Shown here piece after piece: positions 5,408 to 12,598 of a DNA stretch of 14,287 nt. The notes under the pieces are model-generated. The model saw only the letters and a list, made by a program, of their open reading frames with translations. It made no database searches and was not told the origin of the DNA. The DNA is taken from positions 1 to 14,287 of the forward strand of contig CAYLPU010000115.1 in assembly GCA_964385635.1 (NCBI GenBank), written 5' to 3'. A program made the position numbers and the translations under genes. The DNA comes from CAYLPU01 sp964385635. GTDB taxonomy: Bacteria > Chloroflexota > Anaerolineae > B4-G1. Positions within the stretch are counted from its first letter, which is position 1. Every line of letters begins with the position of its first letter.

Positions 5408-6300
5408 TGGAGCAACACCACCTGCTGCGCCAACGCAATAGCCCCCAACACGCCAGATCGGCTGCCCAACCCCGGCGGCACGATGTAATCGTCGATCCGA
5501 TCCAAGATAGAAACCACCTGCAGGTAACCGTTGAGCAGTTCTCGCACCCTCCGGCGAACCAGCGGGAGAAGGCGGGGCTGTTGCATCACACCGCCCCCCA
5601 TGATAATGCGCTGGGGGGATAGGACACAGATGAAATTCACCAGGCCCAGGGCCAGGTACTCAGCCTCCAGCGGCCAGGCTGGGTGGTCCGCGGGCAGTGT
5701 CTCAGCCGGCTGCCCCCAACGTTCCTCCAGAGCCGGTCCAGACGCCAACCCTTCCAGACAATCGCCGTGGTATGGGCAAGATCCGCTGTAGGGATCGATA
5801 TCGCGGTCGTGGGGGATGCGAACGTGCCCCATCTCCGGGTGGATCAGGCCGTGGATCAGCCTGCCGTTGACCATGCCTCCCCCGCCAATGCCCGTGCCGA
5901 TAGTCAGGTAGACGAAAGTGTCCAGTCCTTGGGCAGCGCCCCATCGGTGTTCGCCCAAGGCTGCCGCGTTCACGTCGGTATCGAAGCCGACCGGCACGCC
6001 CAGTGCCCGTCGGACGGTTCCAGCAAAATCGGTATGAGCCCAACCTGGCTTGGGCGTACTGGTAATGTAGCCGAAGGTGGACGAATCTGGGTTCGGGTCT
6101 ACTGGTCCAAAAGAAGCGATGCCAACAGCCGCCAGGGTCTCCTTTTGCTGCTGCTGCTGAAAGAACCGAATAGCCCGACCGATGGTCTCCTCCGGCGCTA
6201 TGGTAGGGAAACGCACCTCCGCCCGCAGATCATCAGGGCCGGTACCCACTGCACACACAAACTTCGTACCACCTGCTTCAATCCCTCCCCAAAGCGGCAT
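5350..6300 (-). CDS. ROK-family fructokinase
   Basis: A 316-residue sugar kinase of the ROK family, closest from memory to Bacillus YdhR/GmuE-type fructokinases. It shows GGIEAGGTKF for ATP phosphate binding (5-14), GPVD, catalytic D109 in DTDVNAAALGE, GTGIGGG (135-141), HPEMGH, and a zinc site of H159 with C175, H178 and C181 in CPYHGDC, followed by LEGLASGPA. It phosphorylates fructose with ATP in the cytosol, although related enzymes accept mannose or glucose. Residues 48-52 are five consecutive glutamines from a CAG-rich run. AAGGATGG lies upstream of the ATG at 6300. The last 58 bases overlap the end of the corrinoid gene on the opposite strand, so the two transcripts converge. It may be co-transcribed with the AIM24-family gene 108 bases upstream. 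Confidence 0.93.
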   Translation of the reverse strand: MPLWGGIEAGGTKFVCAVGTGPDDLRAEVRFPTIAPEETIGRAIRFFQQQQQKETLAAVGIASFGPVDPNPDSSTFGYITSTPKPGWAHTDFAGTVRRALGVPVGFDTDVNAAALGEHRWGAAQGLDTFVYLTIGTGIGGGGMVNGRLIHGLIHPEMGHVRIPHDRDIDPYSGSCPYHGDCLEGLASGPALEERWGQPAETLPADHPAWPLEAEYLALGLVNFICVLSPQRIIMGGGVMQQPRLLPLVRRRVRELLNGYLQVVSILDRIDDYIVPPGLGSRSGVLGAIALAQQVVLLHQAAINSSQMRTAATASGP

Positions 6301-6327
6301 TGTTCATCCATCCTTAGGTCAAGGGCT

Positions 6328-6347
6328 GGTCTGTCCAGGGCCAGACC
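6328..6347. other. Small inverted repeat between AIM24-like and fructokinase genes
   Basis: GGTCTG (6328-6333) and CAGACC (6342-6347) can pair around an 8-base loop in the 108-base spacer 6301-6408. No U-rich tail follows in either direction, so a terminator role is weak. No separate promoter for the fructokinase was recognised in this spacer. Confidence 0.3.
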
Positions 6348-6408
6348 GTTGAGCACCACTTGATGGCAGAAGGCAGATTTTCCCGCTCCCGGCGGTCTTG
6401 GCCTTCGC

Positions 6409-7197
6409 TTACTGCTGCAAAAACTTGACCGCCCCGCTTACAATCGAACCCTCACCCACTGACTTCCCACCCTCCGAGGGCGCGAACTCCAGAATGCGGT
6501 CGGCCAGGCGGGAGAACGGCAGCGACTGGAGCCAAATGCGGCCAGTCCCTCGCAGGGTAGCCAGAAAGAGCCCCTCGCCACCGAAAATCATAGACTTCAG
6601 GTTGCCTGCCTGCTGGATGTCGTAGTTGATGGTGGTCTCGAACGCAACGATGCAGCCGGTATCGACCAGGATTTTCCCATTGTTGAGGCGCTTCTCCACA
6701 ATAGTGCCACCCGCGTGGATGAAGACCATGCCATCACCGCGGAGCCGCTGGAGGATGAAGCCCTCGCCGCCGAAGAACCCGGCCCCGATCTTCTTGTTAA
6801 AAGCAATGCTGACCTCGGTGCCCAGCGCAGCACATAGAAAGGAGTCCTTCTGGCAGATTAACTCGCCTTGCGCCTCATCCAGGTCAATGGCGATGATCTT
6901 CCCTGGGTAGGGCGCTCCGAAGGCCGCGTGCCTCTTACCCTCACGCGCGCAGTTGGTGAAGTGCGTCATAAATAGCGACTCACCGGTGATCGCCCGCTTC
7001 CCAACGCTCACCATCTTATCCAGGAAGCCGGCCTTCGGCTTTGAGCCATCCCCCATCTTGGTCTCAAAGCCAATGCCGTCATCTATGTACATCATCATCC
7101 CGGCTTCCGCGATCACGGTCTCGCCGGGGTCCAGTTCGATCTCCACGAACTGAAGGTCGTCGCCAAAGATCTTGTAATCAACCTCGTGACTCTTCAT
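6409..7197 (-). CDS. AIM24/TIGR00266 family protein
   Basis: A 262-residue protein of the AIM24 (TIGR00266) family of beta-rich proteins. The family is widespread in bacteria, with a eukaryotic relative in mitochondria; its biochemical role is poorly defined. Characteristic stretches are ELDPGETVIAEAGMMMY (21-37), ITGESLFMTHF (70-80) and duplicated GGEG motifs, GGEGFILQRLRG at 143 and GGEGLFLATLRG at 206, reflecting the internal symmetry of the fold. There is no signal peptide or membrane helix. The ATG at 7197 is chosen over the in-frame upstream start at 7248 because GGAGGAG lies a normal distance before it. It has its own promoter (7285-7313) divergent from the DtxR operon. Confidence 0.92.
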   Translation of the reverse strand: MKSHEVDYKIFGDDLQFVEIELDPGETVIAEAGMMMYIDDGIGFETKMGDGSKPKAGFLDKMVSVGKRAITGESLFMTHFTNCAREGKRHAAFGAPYPGKIIAIDLDEAQGELICQKDSFLCAALGTEVSIAFNKKIGAGFFGGEGFILQRLRGDGMVFIHAGGTIVEKRLNNGKILVDTGCIVAFETTINYDIQQAGNLKSMIFGGEGLFLATLRGTGRIWLQSLPFSRLADRILEFAPSEGGKSVGEGSIVSGAVKFLQQ

Positions 7198-7281
7198 GGT
7201 GCTCTCCTCCTGTGTATGTTTGAATGAAACTTTCTCCCTAATGGCCAACGTACCGTCGCCGTGCGGAGCAAACAGACCTTT

Positions 7282-7302
7282 CGCATTGTACTACATAATG
7301 CG
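7282..7302. promoter_or_regulatory. Inverted repeat over the AIM24-like gene promoter
   Basis: CGCATT (7282-7287) and AATGCG (7297-7302) are exact inverted 6-mers separated by 9 bases. They flank and overlap the predicted minus-strand -10 box (7285-7290), a position suited to a repressor. The binding protein is unknown and the short arms could occur by chance. Confidence 0.3.
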
Positions 7303-7313
7303 GAAAACGTGAA
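7285..7313 (-). promoter_or_regulatory. Promoter for the AIM24-family gene
   Basis: Minus-strand TTCACG (complement of 7308-7313) and TACAAT (complement of 7285-7290) are spaced by 17 bases. The -10 matches consensus at five of six positions and the -35 at four. The transcript would start near 7278 and reach the ATG at 7197 after about 80 nt. Confidence 0.45.
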
Positions 7314-7370
7314 GCGCGAAGCACGAATGGACTAATCAGGAGCCACGTGTGTGACATTCCCCGGTGGCCC

Positions 7371-7399
7371 TTGACAAACGGAAGGTTATGCTTTATAAT
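7371..7399 (+). promoter_or_regulatory. Consensus sigma-70 promoter of the dtxR-zip operon
   Basis: TTGACA (7371-7376) and TATAAT (7394-7399) are both perfect consensus hexamers with the optimal 17-base spacer. Transcription would start near 7406, about 43 nt before the regulator ATG. This is the strongest promoter visible in the window, as expected for one that must be held down by a repressor. Confidence 0.85.
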
Positions 7400-7412
7400 A
7401 AGGCTGACCTAA
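7394..7412 (+). promoter_or_regulatory. DtxR/IdeR-box-like operator overlapping the -10
   Basis: TATAATAAGGCTGACCTAA matches the DtxR/IdeR consensus TWAGGTWAGSCTWACCTWA at 15 of 19 positions. The right half AGGCTGACCTAA is nearly perfect; the mismatches cluster in the left half, where the bases also serve as the -10 box. Because the downstream gene encodes a DtxR-family protein, metal-dependent autorepression by promoter occlusion is the natural reading. This is an inference from sequence. Confidence 0.6.
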
Positions 7413-7448
7413 AAATATGTCGAGTATATTTTCTGGTATGTATGAACA

Positions 7449-8129
7449 ATGACCGAGACAATATCGGTTCCACTCAGCGAAAGTATACAGATGTACCTGG
7501 TCACCATCGCCCGGCTGCGGGTGGATGGCCGGCCGGTGCCTCTCTCCCAACTGGCTGAGACGCTTTCCATCTCCCCGGTCTCGGTCAACGAGATGTGCCG
7601 CAAATTGCAGGAGCAGGGGTTGGTGGTCTACCGGCCGTACAAAGGGGCGTCGCTCACGCCGGAGGGAGAGCAACGGGCCTACCTCGTCCTGCGCCGCCAC
7701 CGGCTGTGGGAGGTCTTCCTGGTAGAGAAATTGGGCTTCGAGTACGCCCAGGCCCACGACGCCGCCTGCCAGTTGGAGCACGCTACGCCCGATCTGGTGA
7801 CCGATCGGCTGGACGTTTTCCTGGAGCATCCCACGGTCAACCCGTTGGGGCAGCCCATTCCCAGAGACGGTGGAGACCTTCCGGCGCGCCCCTTACGCCC
7901 GCTGGCGGCGCTCTCGACCGGGCAGCGCGGCCACGTGGTTCGCTGCGACGTAAGTGGGGCCGCGCACGCTTTCCTGGATGAACAGGGAATACGCTCGGGG
8001 GCATCGCTGACGGTGGTGGCAACAGCGGAGGACAGCCTGCTAGTGTGGATTGATGAAACACACGTGTCGCTGGCGCGGACGCTGGCGGAGGCAGTGGAAG
8101 TGGAGATGGAGACGGAAAGAATGTCGTAG
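7449..8129 (+). CDS. DtxR/IdeR-family metal-dependent transcriptional regulator
   Basis: A 226-residue repressor with three domains: winged helix-turn-helix (about 8-72), metal-binding dimerisation domain (about 73-140) and a C-terminal FeoA/SH3-like domain (about 150-220). The metal ligands of DtxR are all recognisable: M15 in QMYLVTI, H84 and E88 in RHRLWEVF, and H103, C107, E110 and H111 in AHDAACQLEH. A cysteine at position 107, as in DtxR C102, and the retained C-terminal domain favour an iron-sensing DtxR/IdeR type over the manganese-sensing MntR type. The ATG at 7449 has only a weak ribosome-binding site. The gene follows a consensus promoter with a DtxR-like operator and lies 12 bases before a ZIP transporter gene, its likely regulatory target. 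Confidence 0.95.
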   Translation: MTETISVPLSESIQMYLVTIARLRVDGRPVPLSQLAETLSISPVSVNEMCRKLQEQGLVVYRPYKGASLTPEGEQRAYLVLRRHRLWEVFLVEKLGFEYAQAHDAACQLEHATPDLVTDRLDVFLEHPTVNPLGQPIPRDGGDLPARPLRPLAALSTGQRGHVVRCDVSGAAHAFLDEQGIRSGASLTVVATAEDSLLVWIDETHVSLARTLAEAVEVEMETERMS

Positions 8130-8141
8130 GAGAGGATTTCA

Positions 8142-8903
8142 ATGGTATCTGACGTCGGTTTCGCACTGTTGCTTTCGGCCCTGGCCGGCCTGTCCACGAC
8201 AATCGGCAGCCTGCTGGGGCTTTTTGTTCGCCAGCCCGGCCCGCGCTTTATGACGCTGACGCTGGGCTTTTCGGCCGGGGCCATGATCCTGGTCTCGTTC
8301 GTCGAACTGCTGCAAGGGGGGATCGAGGCCATCGGCATCGGGCCGGCCCACCTGGCTTTCTTTGGCGGTATGCTGGTGATTTTCTTGATTGACGCGCTGA
8401 TCCCGCACGAGTATATGGCGGAGCATCACAAGACGCAGGATGGGGCCGTTAAAGATAGATTGATGCGCACGGGGTTGTTCGTCGCCCTGGGGATCGGTAT
8501 TCACAATTTCCCCGAGGGCATGGCCTCCTTCGCCGGCGCGCTGGGGAGCCGCGAGTTGGGTATGGCCATCGCTTTTGCTGTGGCTGTGCACAACATCCCG
8601 GAGGGGCTGGCCGTCTCGGCGCCGATCTATGCGGCCACCGGCAGCCGGGGCAAGGCTTTCTTGTGGTCGTTCCTTTCCGGCGTGGCCGAGCCGGTGGGCG
8701 CGGGCCTGGCGGCGCTGGTGCTAATGCCGTTCCTCAACGAGGTGGTGCTGGGCGTCGTCCTGTCGGCTGTGGCGGGCATCATGGTCATCATCTCGCTGGA
8801 TGAACTGGTGCCGGTCTCGCGCTCGTTTGGAGAGGAGCACCTGTCCATCATCGGCGTCGTCGTTGGCATGGCGGTGATGGCGCTCAGTTTGTGGATGTTG
8901 TAG
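8142..8903 (+). CDS. ZIP-family metal transporter, ZupT-like
   Basis: A 253-residue polytopic membrane protein with about eight hydrophobic segments. The two metal-binding helices carry HNFPEG (121-126) and HNIPEG (150-155), the hallmark pair of the ZIP/ZupT family, followed by E183 in VAEPVG. A short histidine-containing loop (HEYMAEHHK, 89-97) lies in the variable cytoplasmic region. The family imports divalent metals into the cytoplasm; bacterial ZupT accepts zinc, iron, manganese and cobalt. AGGAGAGG precedes the ATG. Placement 12 bases downstream of a DtxR-family gene implies metal-repressed expression and favours iron or manganese as the physiological substrate, an inference from context. 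Confidence 0.93.
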   Translation: MVSDVGFALLLSALAGLSTTIGSLLGLFVRQPGPRFMTLTLGFSAGAMILVSFVELLQGGIEAIGIGPAHLAFFGGMLVIFLIDALIPHEYMAEHHKTQDGAVKDRLMRTGLFVALGIGIHNFPEGMASFAGALGSRELGMAIAFAVAVHNIPEGLAVSAPIYAATGSRGKAFLWSFLSGVAEPVGAGLAALVLMPFLNEVVLGVVLSAVAGIMVIISLDELVPVSRSFGEEHLSIIGVVVGMAVMALSLWML

Positions 8904-9100
8904 TAGAATGCGGATTGCAGATTTCTTCACCATCCCCGGCGTCCTCATGTTTTTCCGGTCGTGGCTATTGCTCACCACGCCGGCCTTTATGTACATCGTT
9001 TTCAAATTACTCATTGGACGGGAGGAGGATTATCTTCAGAAAAGATTCGGCACCGCCTATCGGAAATACACCCGCCTGAAGGGCCCGGTGCGGGAAAGAC

Positions 9101-9123
9101 CTGTCCTGAGCGTAGTCGAAGGA
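9101..9123. repeat. Dispersed repeat CTGAGCGTAGTCGAAGG
   Basis: The stretch contains CCTGAGCGTAGTCGAAGG, which I recognise from memory as a short sequence scattered through many environmental bacterial genomes and often mistranslated as LSVVEG or LRSGQ. Only one copy lies in this window. It sits in the tail of the methyltransferase remnant, where it extends the reading frame artificially. Confidence 0.6.
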
Positions 9124-9151
9124 CCGCACGCCGGAATCCGTGGGGGGGGGG

Positions 9152-9169
9152 ACGCGGGGGAACCCGCGT
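9152..9169. repeat. GC-rich hairpin after a ten-G run
   Basis: ACGCGGG (9152-9158) and CCCGCGT (9163-9169) are perfect inverted repeats around GGAA. A run of ten G (9142-9151) lies immediately upstream; such a homopolymer is prone to slippage and sequencing error. The hairpin lacks a T-tract, so it may be a repeat element more than a terminator. Confidence 0.55.
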
Positions 9170-9238
9170 TCCTACCCCGACGGCGGCTAACACTCATTTA
9201 ACTACCACCTTAACGACACTTGAAGTTCAGGAATAAAA

Positions 9239-9808
9239 TTGAGCGAGAATGAATCCTATAAGCAATTGCAGATGGTGTGGCCGGGGCATCTGCTGAATGC
9301 TCCACCTGTTATGCGCCTGCCTTTTGGATATACATTGCGCACGTATCGACGGGGAGATGAACCCCACTTTTACGAGGTCATGGAACTGGCCGGGTGGCCG
9401 GGGTGGAATGACGAGAAGTTACAGCCCTGGATCTCAAGAATTCTGCCAGAGGGCTGGTTTATGGCTGTCCACGAGGAAAGCAGCGAGATTGTGGCGACCG
9501 CCATGGCCCTCCACAGTCACTCAGAGTTACATCCTTTTGGCGGTGAGCTAGGTTGGTTGGCCAGTGACCCTGCCCACGCCGGGAAGGGATTGGGTATGGC
9601 CGTCTGTGCCGCTGTTACCGCGCGGTTTATCGATGCAGGATACCGCAATATCCATCTGTATACCGAACACTGGCGGCTGGCGGCACTGAAAACCTACCTG
9701 AAACTGGGGTATATACCTCTTCTGTATACGCCGGAGATGCCGGAACGCTGGAAGACAATCTGTGCACAACTGCGATGGCCATTTACACCTGAAGTGTGGA
9801 GATCATGA
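9239..9808 (+). CDS. GNAT-family N-acetyltransferase
   Basis: A 189-residue acetyltransferase with the GNAT fold. Residues 30-160 hold the domain: YTLRTYRRGDE at the start, GELGWLASDPAHAGKGLG (102-119) with the acetyl-CoA pyrophosphate loop HAGKGLG, and the terminal HWRLAALKTYLKLGYIP segment typical of motif B. It would transfer an acetyl group from acetyl-CoA to an unidentified amine; the layout resembles mycothiol-synthase-like GNATs, but there is no second domain. The start is taken as TTG at 9239 because AGGA (9229-9232) lies six bases upstream; the next in-frame ATG would remove the first 11 residues only. It stands alone, between a gene remnant and a small membrane ORF. Confidence 0.88.
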   Translation: MSENESYKQLQMVWPGHLLNAPPVMRLPFGYTLRTYRRGDEPHFYEVMELAGWPGWNDEKLQPWISRILPEGWFMAVHEESSEIVATAMALHSHSELHPFGGELGWLASDPAHAGKGLGMAVCAAVTARFIDAGYRNIHLYTEHWRLAALKTYLKLGYIPLLYTPEMPERWKTICAQLRWPFTPEVWRS

Positions 9809-9863
9809 AACATCCCCGTGTGAAACATGACATTGTCAAAGTAGTTACCGAGAGAGGTTTAGA

Positions 9864-10043
9864 GTGTCGCAGGCAATAGCATCTTCTGGATCTTTGAGAA
9901 TCCGGCGTTGGTGGCTGGTATTCTCTGCAGTCGCTTTCACCTGGCTGGTCTTCGGTAGCCGCTATCTCTACTTTCCGCTGTATGTGCTGCATCAGGTGGC
10001 ACCGCGTCTTGATTCGCTGCTTCTCCCTGCTTCCGACGCTTGA
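9864..10043 (+). CDS. 59-residue single-span membrane microprotein
   Basis: A short frame begins with GTG at 9864, preceded by GAGG (9854-9857) at six bases, and ends with tandem TGA codons at 10041. The predicted peptide has a basic N-terminal stretch (LRIRR, 11-15), one hydrophobic helix (about WWLVFSAVAFTWLVFG, 16-31), and an aromatic-rich tail (YLYFPLYV). The positively charged segment before the helix suggests the N-terminus stays in the cytoplasm. No family is recognised. It could be a genuine small membrane protein or the truncated start of a larger membrane protein; the sequence after the stop shows no clear continuation. The ribosome-binding site and amphipathic organisation favour expression, but this is moderate evidence. 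Confidence 0.45.
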   Translation: MSQAIASSGSLRIRRWWLVFSAVAFTWLVFGSRYLYFPLYVLHQVAPRLDSLLLPASDA

Positions 10044-10098
10044 TGACCGGTCGCACACCGGGAGGAGTGCTGTCATCCCTCCACCCGGGGGGCAGGAG

Positions 10099-10127
10099 TT
10101 GATGTTTTGCACAAATCGTGCTATCAT
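10099..10127 (+). promoter_or_regulatory. Promoter candidate for the oxidoreductase operon leader
   Basis: TTGATG (10099-10104) and TATCAT (10122-10127) are spaced by 17 bases, and TGC directly before the -10 gives an extended element. Transcription would begin near 10134 and run through the structured region to the ferredoxin ATG at 10441, a leader of about 300 nt. Just upstream, CCGGGAGG (10058-10065) can pair with CCTCCACCCGG (10078-10088), which may separate this unit from the small ORF. Confidence 0.5.
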
Positions 10128-10214
10128 CTCACCCACATGGACACATAGGGCCGTGGAAGGGTAGCATGCCCAAGTTAAGAATCTCGGGTCTTCCGGATTT
10201 CGCGGGGTAGATAT

Positions 10215-10304
10215 GCTCAAAGGAGGTGTGCCACCCCCGACTGTGGGGCTGAGACGCCGCGTTGCCCCCGGATGTGGGACACGGGTGGCACACCCGCTTA
10301 GAGC
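10215..10304 (+). other. Large stem-loop in the oxidoreductase operon leader
   Basis: GGTGTGCCACCC (10225-10236) and GGGTGGCACACC (10283-10294) are perfect 12-bp inverted repeats. Outside them GCTC (10215-10218) pairs with GAGC (10301-10304) across a symmetric 6-base internal loop. Inside, GGGGC (10245-10249) pairs with GCCCC (10264-10268). The nested layout resembles a structured RNA more than a simple repeat arm. It could be a cis-regulatory leader, a processing site or a palindromic mobile repeat. It matches no riboswitch class I can identify. Confidence 0.55.
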
Positions 10305-10440
10305 ACCTCGCTAAATCCCAAAGAGCCAGAATCTCTGCGACTCTGCGTTAGAAATCGCCCTTTTTGCAGCGGAGTCATAGATGAGAAGCAGAAATTGGCG
10401 CCTGTGAGCCCTTGTGGGTATCTTAACACCAGGAGGAACA
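10305..10440 (+). other. Leader remainder before the ferredoxin gene
   Basis: No gene is seen. It includes a tandem pair of near-identical 8-mers (CTCTGCGA, CTCTGCGT, about 10333-10348) and ends with the strong ribosome-binding site AGGAGG just before the ATG at 10441. No second promoter or terminator was convincing. Confidence 0.4.
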
Positions 10441-10689
10441 ATGGCAAAAGGAATGATCGTCGTTGACGAGGATCGTTGCAAGGGGTGCGGCCTGTGCGTG
10501 ACCGTCTGCCCTGCGGACATTCTCCAACTGGCGGATAGGCGGTTCAATGCCAAGGGGTACCGGCCCGTCGAGGTGACGGGCCCGGCGGCGTGCACTGGCT
10601 GCGCGATGTGCGCTATCATCTGCCCCGACGTAGTCTTCACCGTATATCGGCGCAGGCGGCGGCCCAAACGAGCGGTCGCTGCTGCGTAG
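10441..10689 (+). CDS. Ferredoxin (delta) subunit of 2-oxoacid:ferredoxin oxidoreductase
   Basis: An 82-residue two-cluster ferredoxin. Cysteines C13, C16, C19 and C23 followed by P24, and C51, C54, C57 and C61 followed by P62, form two classic CxxCxxCxxxCP motifs, each pair ligating two [4Fe-4S] clusters. The tail is very basic (YRRRRRPKR). The ATG at 10441 follows AGGAGG. As first gene of a four-gene operon it is the KorD/PorD/VorC-like electron-transfer subunit, passing electrons from the TPP-bearing catalytic subunits to a soluble ferredoxin. The next gene begins ten bases after the stop, with its ribosome-binding site overlapping the stop codon, which implies tight co-expression. Confidence 0.93.
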   Translation: MAKGMIVVDEDRCKGCGLCVTVCPADILQLADRRFNAKGYRPVEVTGPAACTGCAMCAIICPDVVFTVYRRRRRPKRAVAAA

Positions 10690-10699
10690 GAGGTAGAGA

Positions 10700-11791
10700 A
10701 TGGCCAAAAAACGAAAAAGGGAATTGATCGAAGGAAACGCAGCCATCGCCGAGGCGGCTATACGGGCAGGGGTTGAAGCCTTCTTCGGCTATCCTATCAC
10801 GCCCCAGACGGAGGTACTGGAGCATTTCTCCAGGCGACTGCCTGAGGAGGGGCGCGTCTTCCTCCAGGCCGAAAGCGAGGTGGCCTCCATCAACATGGTC
10901 TACGGCGCGGCCTGCGCCGGGGCGCGGGTGATGACATCTTCCTCCAGCCCGGGCGTCAGCCTGATGCAGGAGGGCATCTCCTACATCGCCTGTTCCGAGG
11001 TGCCGGCGGTAATCACCAATATCATGCGCGGGGGGCCGGGTCTGGGCAACGTCCAGCCCGCGCAGGGGGACTATTTCCAGGCGGTCAAATCCGCCGGCCA
11101 CGGCGACTACCACATGATCGCCCTGGCTCCGGCCAGCGTGCAGGAGGCAATTGACCTCGTGGTGCTGGCCTTCGACCTGGCGGAGAAGTACCGCACTATC
11201 GTGATAATCGTCGCTGATGGGTCCATCGGCCAGATGATGGAGCCGGCGGAACTGCCGCCTATGCGCCCGGTTAGGCCGCCTGAGGAGCGACCCTCCTGGG
11301 CGCTCACCGGTGCGCAAGGACGGGAGCACAACATCATCACCTCGCTCTACCTGGGCGCCGAGAAGATGGAGGCGGTCAACCTGCGTTTGCAGGCCAAACT
11401 GAAGGAGATCGCCGCCAACGAGGTACGTTGGAAGGAGTACAGCACCGAGGATGCCGAACTGCTGCTGGTCGCCTTCGGCACTATGGGCCGTATCTGCCAG
11501 ACGGTGGTGCGGGAGGCACGGGCGAAGGGGATGAAGGCGGGTCTCTTGCGGCCCATCACCCTCTGGCCCTTCCCCAGCGCGCGCATCGCCGAGTTGGCTG
11601 AGCAGGTGCGGGGCATCTTAACGGTGGAGATGAACGCCGGGCAGATGGTCGAGGACGTGCGGCTGGCTGTCGAGGGGAGTTGCCCGGTGCAGTTCTACGG
11701 GCGGATGGGAGGCATCGTCCCCCTGCCCGACGATATCCTGCCCGAACTGGAGAAACTGGCCGCCGATGTCGCGGGCGGGAAGGAGGCCTGA
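10700..11791 (+). CDS. vorB: 2-oxoacid:ferredoxin oxidoreductase alpha subunit (VorB/KorA type)
   Basis: A 363-residue alpha subunit holding the pyrimidine-binding and transketolase C-terminal-like domains. Recognisable features are EGNAAIAEAAIRAG, GYPITPQTEV (30-39), AESEVASINMVYGAACAG, TSSSSPG (79-85) and RGGPGLGN (110-117). A C-terminal domain follows from about residue 255 (ELLLVAFGTMGRI, LLRPITLWPFP). The wording fits proteins annotated VorB, for branched-chain 2-oxoacids such as 3-methyl-2-oxobutanoate, but KorA paralogues for 2-oxoglutarate look much alike, so the substrate is uncertain. The complex decarboxylates a 2-oxoacid with CoA to an acyl-CoA and reduces ferredoxin. AGGAGG (10688-10693) sets the start. 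The next gene starts one base after the stop. Confidence 0.9.
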   Translation: MAKKRKRELIEGNAAIAEAAIRAGVEAFFGYPITPQTEVLEHFSRRLPEEGRVFLQAESEVASINMVYGAACAGARVMTSSSSPGVSLMQEGISYIACSEVPAVITNIMRGGPGLGNVQPAQGDYFQAVKSAGHGDYHMIALAPASVQEAIDLVVLAFDLAEKYRTIVIIVADGSIGQMMEPAELPPMRPVRPPEERPSWALTGAQGREHNIITSLYLGAEKMEAVNLRLQAKLKEIAANEVRWKEYSTEDAELLLVAFGTMGRICQTVVREARAKGMKAGLLRPITLWPFPSARIAELAEQVRGILTVEMNAGQMVEDVRLAVEGSCPVQFYGRMGGIVPLPDDILPELEKLAADVAGGKEA

Positions 11792-11792
11792 G

Positions 11793-12596
<804 letters not shown>

Positions 12597-12598
12597 CG

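Larger units (their letters stand above)
8908..9201 (+). pseudogene. Remnant of an ICMT-like methyltransferase gene plus repeats
   Basis: The 97-codon frame starts five bases after the ZIP stop with no clear ribosome-binding site. Residues about 12-55 (FFRSWLLLTTP, then EEDYLQKRFGTAYRKYTRL) match, from memory, the last membrane helix and the EExxLxxxFGxxYxxY tail of isoprenylcysteine/phospholipid methyltransferase-family proteins. The N-terminal helices and the RHPxY-type cofactor motif of that family are missing. From about residue 62 the frame reads through a dispersed repeat (9101-9123), a run of ten G and a GC-rich hairpin, giving low-complexity sequence (PVLSVVEG and beyond). I read it as a truncated, probably non-functional gene. 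A short functional membrane protein cannot be excluded. Confidence 0.6.

Noticed and set aside
6328..6347. Rho-independent terminator after the AIM24-family gene
   Set aside because: The stem is only six base pairs and no U-rich tail follows in either orientation.
7679..8338. 219-codon minus-strand frame across the regulator/transporter junction
   Set aside because: Ser/Arg/Pro-rich antisense translation of two well-supported plus-strand genes.
8961..9236. Alternative frame over the methyltransferase remnant and repeats
   Set aside because: Its residues come from out-of-frame reading of the remnant and the dispersed repeat; no recognisable domain.
10245..10258. TPP riboswitch, suggested by GGGGCTGAGA before a TPP-enzyme operon
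   Set aside because: The other conserved THI-box parts (the TGAACCTGAT region and the GTAATGCCAGCG-like helix) are absent, and the segment is better explained as part of the nested stem-loop.
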